DNA of 9,605 nt from contig JADYYU010000024.1 of NCBI GenBank assembly GCA_020853515.1, positions 1-9,605 on the forward strand. Direction: 5' to 3'. Of the stretch, positions 5,885-9,605 are shown piece after piece. Position numbers and translations under genes: made by a program. Positions within the stretch are counted from its first letter, which is position 1, and the number at the start of each line of letters is the position of its first letter. This DNA is from Chitinophagaceae bacterium (GTDB lineage: Bacteria > Bacteroidota > Bacteroidia > Chitinophagales > Chitinophagaceae). Under the pieces are notes generated by a model. The model had not been told where the DNA came from. It saw only the letters and a list, made by a program, of their open reading frames with translations, and made no database searches.

Positions 5885-7249
5885 ATGAAAGCCTTAGCTT
5901 CTTCCTACAAAGACCCAAGCGGATACATGTTTATGCATGAGCAGGAATTATACAGGGCTGTAAACAAAATCTACCTGCCGCAATACGAAAAACTGATGAA
6001 CAGCGGTTTGTACACCGAACTCACAAAGGAAGGATTATTAATTTCACACCAGGAAGAACCGAAATTACCCAAAGCGGCAGATGTAGTAAAAATTCTGAAG
6101 CCGGTGCAAATACCCCTGATCTCATACGCCTATGAATGGAGTTTCAGCATGTTGCAGGATGCTGCACTTTGCACTTTACAAAATGCGCTGAAGGCAATAT
6201 CTTTTGGTATGACACTGAAAGATGCGAACACTTTTAATATTCAATTTTATCAGGGAAAACCTGTCCTGATCGACACCCTGTCTTTTGATTTTTACCACGA
6301 AAAGGAAAGTTGGGTTGCTTACCGGCAGTTTTGCGAGTGTTTTGTGGCACCGTTGGTCTTAATGAAATACTGCAATCTCTCACTCAACAAATTACTACTC
6401 GCCTACCCCAATGGCATACCACTGACAGTTTGCAAATCGATGTTACCGCTCAAAGCAAAACTGAACGTGCATGTTTACCTGCATGTGTTTTTGCAAAGTA
6501 CGGTACAGCAGCGCAGTAGTTCGGCGCCCGTGCGCAAGCAGGTTTTCACTAAACAAAAAATGCTCACCTTACTCAACGGGCTTTATTCGTTTATAAAAAA
6601 TATGAAACCGGCCGCCGACAAAACGACCTGGGATAATTACTATGAAGAAACGATTTTAAGTAAGCAATATCTGCAGGAAAAAAAAGAGCTGGTCAGCAAA
6701 TACCTGAACCAGATCTCCTTTAGCACACTGCTCGATCTGGGTGCAAACGAAGGCGAATTTTCATTGCTCTATAAAAATACGGACAAACAAATCATTGCTG
6801 TTGACGAAGACCGGCATTGCATCGAAAAATTATATGTTACCTGCAAAACAAATAAGATCAGCAATGTGCAGCCCCTCATACTGGATCTGATGGCTCCCAG
6901 TGCGGCCATCGGCTGGAACAATGAAGAACGCGATACTTTTTTCAAAAGGGTAAAACCGGACGTAACGCTGGCGCTGGCTTTGATACATCATTTGTGTATT
7001 GCCCACAATATTTCCATTCCACAAATCATTTCATTGCTTCATTCTATCAGCGAATATGTGATCATAGAGTTTGTAGAAAAAGCAGACCCGAAAGTGGAGC
7101 AGTTACTGGCAAACCGGAAAGACATTTTTGAAGATTATCATCTTGAAGGATTCAGGCAACAGGCGTTGCAAAAATTTGACATCATCGCTGAACAATCATT
7201 CAGTACTGCCAGTCGTACCTTGTTTTTATTAAAAAGAAAAGCAGACTAA
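5885..7249 (+). CDS. Two-part SAM-dependent methyltransferase with a kinase-like N-terminal region
   Basis: A 454-residue cytoplasmic protein with no signal peptide or membrane segment. The C-terminal part (about 250-454) is a class I methyltransferase: motif I LLDLGANEGEFSLL (282-295) for SAM binding, an acidic end of strand 2 at IIAVDED (303-309), LILDL near 331, and VTLALALIHHL (360-370) where the active-site strand lies. The N-terminal part (1-240) opens with YKDPSGYMF (8-16) and contains YAYEWSFSMLQDAA (81-94), then LKDANTFNIQF with D113 and N118, then VLIDTLSF with D130. That spacing resembles the catalytic loop and metal-binding Asp of protein-kinase-like folds. I recall similar two-part proteins annotated as methyltransferases, some near nodulation NoeA, but cannot confirm this. 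The substrate is unknown; the operon suggests a glycan, lipid-linked glycan or small phosphorylated group. It is separated from the next gene by only 6 bases. Confidence 0.85.
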   Translation: MKALASSYKDPSGYMFMHEQELYRAVNKIYLPQYEKLMNSGLYTELTKEGLLISHQEEPKLPKAADVVKILKPVQIPLISYAYEWSFSMLQDAALCTLQNALKAISFGMTLKDANTFNIQFYQGKPVLIDTLSFDFYHEKESWVAYRQFCECFVAPLVLMKYCNLSLNKLLLAYPNGIPLTVCKSMLPLKAKLNVHVYLHVFLQSTVQQRSSSAPVRKQVFTKQKMLTLLNGLYSFIKNMKPAADKTTWDNYYEETILSKQYLQEKKELVSKYLNQISFSTLLDLGANEGEFSLLYKNTDKQIIAVDEDRHCIEKLYVTCKTNKISNVQPLILDLMAPSAAIGWNNEERDTFFKRVKPDVTLALALIHHLCIAHNISIPQIISLLHSISEYVIIEFVEKADPKVEQLLANRKDIFEDYHLEGFRQQALQKFDIIAEQSFSTASRTLFLLKRKAD

Positions 7250-7255
7250 TCATCG

Positions 7256-8740
7256 ATGAAAACATTGAACAGGTATCCGGTATTTTTATATTTGTTGCCT
7301 GTCTTTTTTTTCCTGTTGGGTTATACCGATCACGGGGAATTTTTGCATCTAAAAAAACTCATCTTACCTTACCTGTGTATTTACAGTCTTGTCACACTTT
7401 TTTATCTTGTCGGTAAAAAATCTGGCCTCGAAAAAAACCGGCATGCATTGCTGACCTTTTATGTGGCGCTGGTTTATTTGTTTTTTGGCAATATCAAAAG
7501 CCGCTTCGATTATATTCCATACATCCACTCTTATATTTTCTTCTTTATATTGCTGATCGCGTTTCCGTATGTGATCAGATTTTGGATGAAAAGAAAACCA
7601 GCGATCGAAGCTGTCATTTTCTCTTATTGCAACGTGCTGATGTTAGTACTTTGCGGAACGCAATTGTTATTGATCAGCCTTAAACTTTCGAAACCCGACC
7701 GTTTTAAATTAAATAAAACAGAACTGCGCGCTGTGCAGCTAACCAAAACGCCTTCTATTCACTTAATCTTATGGGATGGCTATCCCGGTTTCCGTTCCTT
7801 GTCAGAGTACTTTAGATATGACAATAGCGAACTTAAATCATTCTTACAATCGAATCATTATTATGTGGCCGACCACAATCACAGCAATTATTACCAGACT
7901 TACATTTCGGTCAATTCACTGCTGAATATGCAGTATATTTCATATCTGCATCAGGTGCCGCTCAATGAATATAATACGGTCATGCATCATCTGCAACAGA
8001 TCGATGAGAATGCTGTTGTGAACTTTCTTAAAAGCAATCAATATCATTTTTACAATAATTCAATTTTTGAAATTGACGGCAAGGAAGTCCATCATCATAA
8101 CCCCAAATTCAAAAGCAGCGAGTCGATACATTTTAATCAGACTTTTCACAAGCGAATGGAAAAAGACCATTTATGGAAGTTTATTAAGGGCAGATTCAAA
8201 TTTGATTTTGCTTACCGCAGAATCGTGCTGCAGCAACATCTTCAAAATCTGTCAACCATCGAAAATTTGCTGAAAGCCCGACCGCAAACACCGCACTTTA
8301 CGTATTCTCATATCATCATGCCTCATGATCCTTATTTTACGGATAGCATAGGCGTATTGCTAGACCGTGAACTTGCAGGTAAAGCCAATAATGAGGAACT
8401 TTATGTCAGTTATATCAAATACACCAACCTTAAGATCAAAGAAATCGTGAAGCATCTGTCGCAGACAGAACCCAATGCAATTGTGATTATTATGAGTGAT
8501 CATGGTTATCGTGAGTACACCGCTGCTACCGACCAGCATCGCAAATTTGATGACCTGCTGGCCGTGCATTTCCCCGATACAAATTATAGTACCCTAAACA
8601 AAATAAACTCTAATGTGAATCTGTTCCGGATCATTTTAAACCAATACTTTAATCAGCAGCTTCCCTTGCTAAAAGACAGTTGCATCAGCATTGACGAAGA
8701 AAAGAAAATCATTTCATCTCAACCCCTCCTTACAAAGTAA
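7256..8740 (+). CDS. Membrane-anchored sulfatase/alkaline-phosphatase-superfamily enzyme (LTA-synthase-like layout)
   Basis: A 494-residue protein with about five N-terminal membrane helices (roughly 7-22, 34-53, 63-79, 91-110, 117-141) and a large domain after residue 165, expected in the periplasm. This layout is shared with lipoteichoic-acid synthase and phosphoethanolamine transferases. Candidate metal and catalytic residues: D174 in LILWDGYPG; T215 or S218 in NYYQTYISVNSLLNM (211-225) at the nucleophile position; H352/H357 in SHIIMPHDPY (351-360); and D415, H416 in IIMSDHGYRE (411-420). There is no Cys/Ser-x-Pro-x-Arg formylglycine signature, so it is unlikely to be a true sulfatase. A phospho-group transferase or phosphodiesterase on a surface glycan or lipid is a better guess. 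It is third in the operon, with its stop 5 bases from that of the convergent flippase. Superfamily call is firm; reaction unknown. Confidence 0.85.
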   Translation: MKTLNRYPVFLYLLPVFFFLLGYTDHGEFLHLKKLILPYLCIYSLVTLFYLVGKKSGLEKNRHALLTFYVALVYLFFGNIKSRFDYIPYIHSYIFFFILLIAFPYVIRFWMKRKPAIEAVIFSYCNVLMLVLCGTQLLLISLKLSKPDRFKLNKTELRAVQLTKTPSIHLILWDGYPGFRSLSEYFRYDNSELKSFLQSNHYYVADHNHSNYYQTYISVNSLLNMQYISYLHQVPLNEYNTVMHHLQQIDENAVVNFLKSNQYHFYNNSIFEIDGKEVHHHNPKFKSSESIHFNQTFHKRMEKDHLWKFIKGRFKFDFAYRRIVLQQHLQNLSTIENLLKARPQTPHFTYSHIIMPHDPYFTDSIGVLLDRELAGKANNEELYVSYIKYTNLKIKEIVKHLSQTEPNAIVIIMSDHGYREYTAATDQHRKFDDLLAVHFPDTNYSTLNKINSNVNLFRIILNQYFNQQLPLLKDSCISIDEEKKIISSQPLLTK

Positions 8741-8745
8741 TGCAC

Positions 8746-9605
8746 TTATGACTTGCTGGCTTTTACAATTTGTATGAAGCGATAATAGTAATATCCCACC
8801 GTACTGACATATGAAATAACAGTGGCAGCAGCGGCACCTATGATTCCGTAGCCCGGTATCAGCAGCACATCAAACACGATACAAAAAAGCAAACCGATCA
8901 TAGAACCCTGCATATTGATTTGCACCCTCCGGGTACCTGCAAAATAAGCACTGATACCAATACCATAGGAAAAAGGGACTATGCCCAACAGCAAAATGCC
9001 GATGAGATGCGAAACCTCTGCAAAATCGGATCCAAACCATAAAGGCACCAGCCAGATCGAAAGCAAATAACCTGAAAGCCCTGCCCCTATCGCATACAGC
9101 AGCAGCCATCCGGATGTCCTGCTGGTCTTTGCAATTTTTGCGTCGTTGTTGATATCCGAAGATGCAAACGTGAACAATACATTATGCACTGCATTCGGCA
9201 AATGCCATACCAGTTGTGCCAGCGTCACCGCAAGCGCATACACCCCGATCATGGCTTCGCTGTGATGAAAATAATTAATAAACCACAGATCCATCCGGTA
9301 ATTGAGAAACTGCACCACATTGGCTGCGTAAGCAAGGCCTGCAAACCACCACAAAGGCTTAATTTCAGCCAGCGAAAAAGATTCAAAATGAAAATATCTT
9401 TTGTCAACACGGTATACCTGCATTAAATAGATGGCAAATTGCAAACCGGCCACTAACAACAGACTGCGGATGACCCAATAAATGGCAGGACCTGAAACCT
9501 GGAAGATTTCAAAATAGTTGACCGAATACAGCAACAACAGGGATACACTGCCTATAACAGTTAAAAGACCAGCCAGCGTAAACTTATTTTCGGCCTGCAA
9601 CAGTG
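8746..9605 (-). CDS. Wzx/MATE-type polysaccharide flippase, C-terminal part (partial)
   Basis: Integral membrane protein expected to flip lipid-linked oligosaccharide units from the cytoplasmic to the periplasmic face. The visible 286 residues hold about eight membrane helices and end in ASKS. The stretch DVLLIPGYGIIGAAAATVIS, which links the last helices, is characteristic of the polysaccharide-biosynthesis C-terminal domain, and a preceding GISAYFAGTRRV loop also fits. Full-length members have 12-14 helices, so four to six are missing beyond the right edge. The frame remains open to 9605, and the TTG at 9600 is an internal Leu codon rather than a start. Convergent with the operon, sharing almost no intergenic space. 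Its presence supports a surface polysaccharide locus continuing to the right. Flippase subfamily and cargo cannot be decided. Confidence 0.88.
   Translation of the reverse strand, partial: LLQAENKFTLAGLLTVIGSVSLLLLYSVNYFEIFQVSGPAIYWVIRSLLLVAGLQFAIYLMQVYRVDKRYFHFESFSLAEIKPLWWFAGLAYAANVVQFLNYRMDLWFINYFHHSEAMIGVYALAVTLAQLVWHLPNAVHNVLFTFASSDINNDAKIAKTSRTSGWLLLYAIGAGLSGYLLSIWLVPLWFGSDFAEVSHLIGILLLGIVPFSYGIGISAYFAGTRRVQINMQGSMIGLLFCIVFDVLLIPGYGIIGAAAATVISYVSTVGYYYYRFIQIVKASKS

Noticed and set aside
7250..7255. Separate promoter for the sulfatase-superfamily gene
   Set aside because: Only six bases separate it from the methyltransferase and no -7 box was noticed at the end of that gene; co-transcription is simpler.
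9598..9600. TTG at the right edge as the flippase start
   Set aside because: The frame stays open to the window end and the visible part has only about eight of 12-14 helices, so the gene continues upstream.

Overview
This 9.6 kb window is chromosomal DNA from a member of the Bacteroidota, most likely a Chitinophagaceae/Sphingobacteriia-type bacterium (inference). Three things point there: a long YidC with a periplasmic domain, no Shine-Dalgarno sites in front of the genes, and repeated TAnnTTtG-like (-7) promoter boxes just upstream of start codons. The coding style is uniform and moderately AT-rich. I see no mobile element, tRNA, rRNA or CRISPR array.

Layout: (1) 1-1199, minus: the first two thirds of yidC, running off the left edge. 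(2) 1433-2764, plus: an APC-superfamily amino acid permease, divergent from yidC across a 233 bp gap. (3) 2824-5569, minus: a loosely spaced sugar-nucleotide block read in the order rmlB (dTDP-glucose 4,6-dehydratase), rmlA (glucose-1-phosphate thymidylyltransferase), then a left-handed beta-helix sugar N-acetyltransferase of the WlbB/FdtC type. The gaps of 105-140 bp suggest separate promoters. (4) 5709-8740, plus: a tight three-gene operon (gaps of 11 and 6 bp) made of a tiny membrane protein with an IDPGSSS motif, a two-part SAM-dependent methyltransferase, and a five-helix membrane-anchored sulfatase/alkaline-phosphatase-superfamily enzyme. (5) 8746-9605, minus: the C-terminal part of a Wzx/MATE-type flippase, convergent with the operon and running off the right edge.

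Working together (inference): regions 3 to 5 look like one end of a cell-surface polysaccharide locus. RmlA and RmlB make dTDP-4-keto-6-deoxyglucose. The acetyltransferase would finish an amino sugar. The flippase would export the lipid-linked glycan. The three-gene operon is the least explained part and the best candidate for an undescribed system: a cytoplasmic methyltransferase with a kinase-like N-terminal motif, a periplasm-facing hydrolase/transferase and a small membrane partner, plausibly modifying the exported glycan or a lipid carrier. rmlC, rmlD, the 3,4-ketoisomerase and the aminotransferase that would settle which sugar is made are not in this window.
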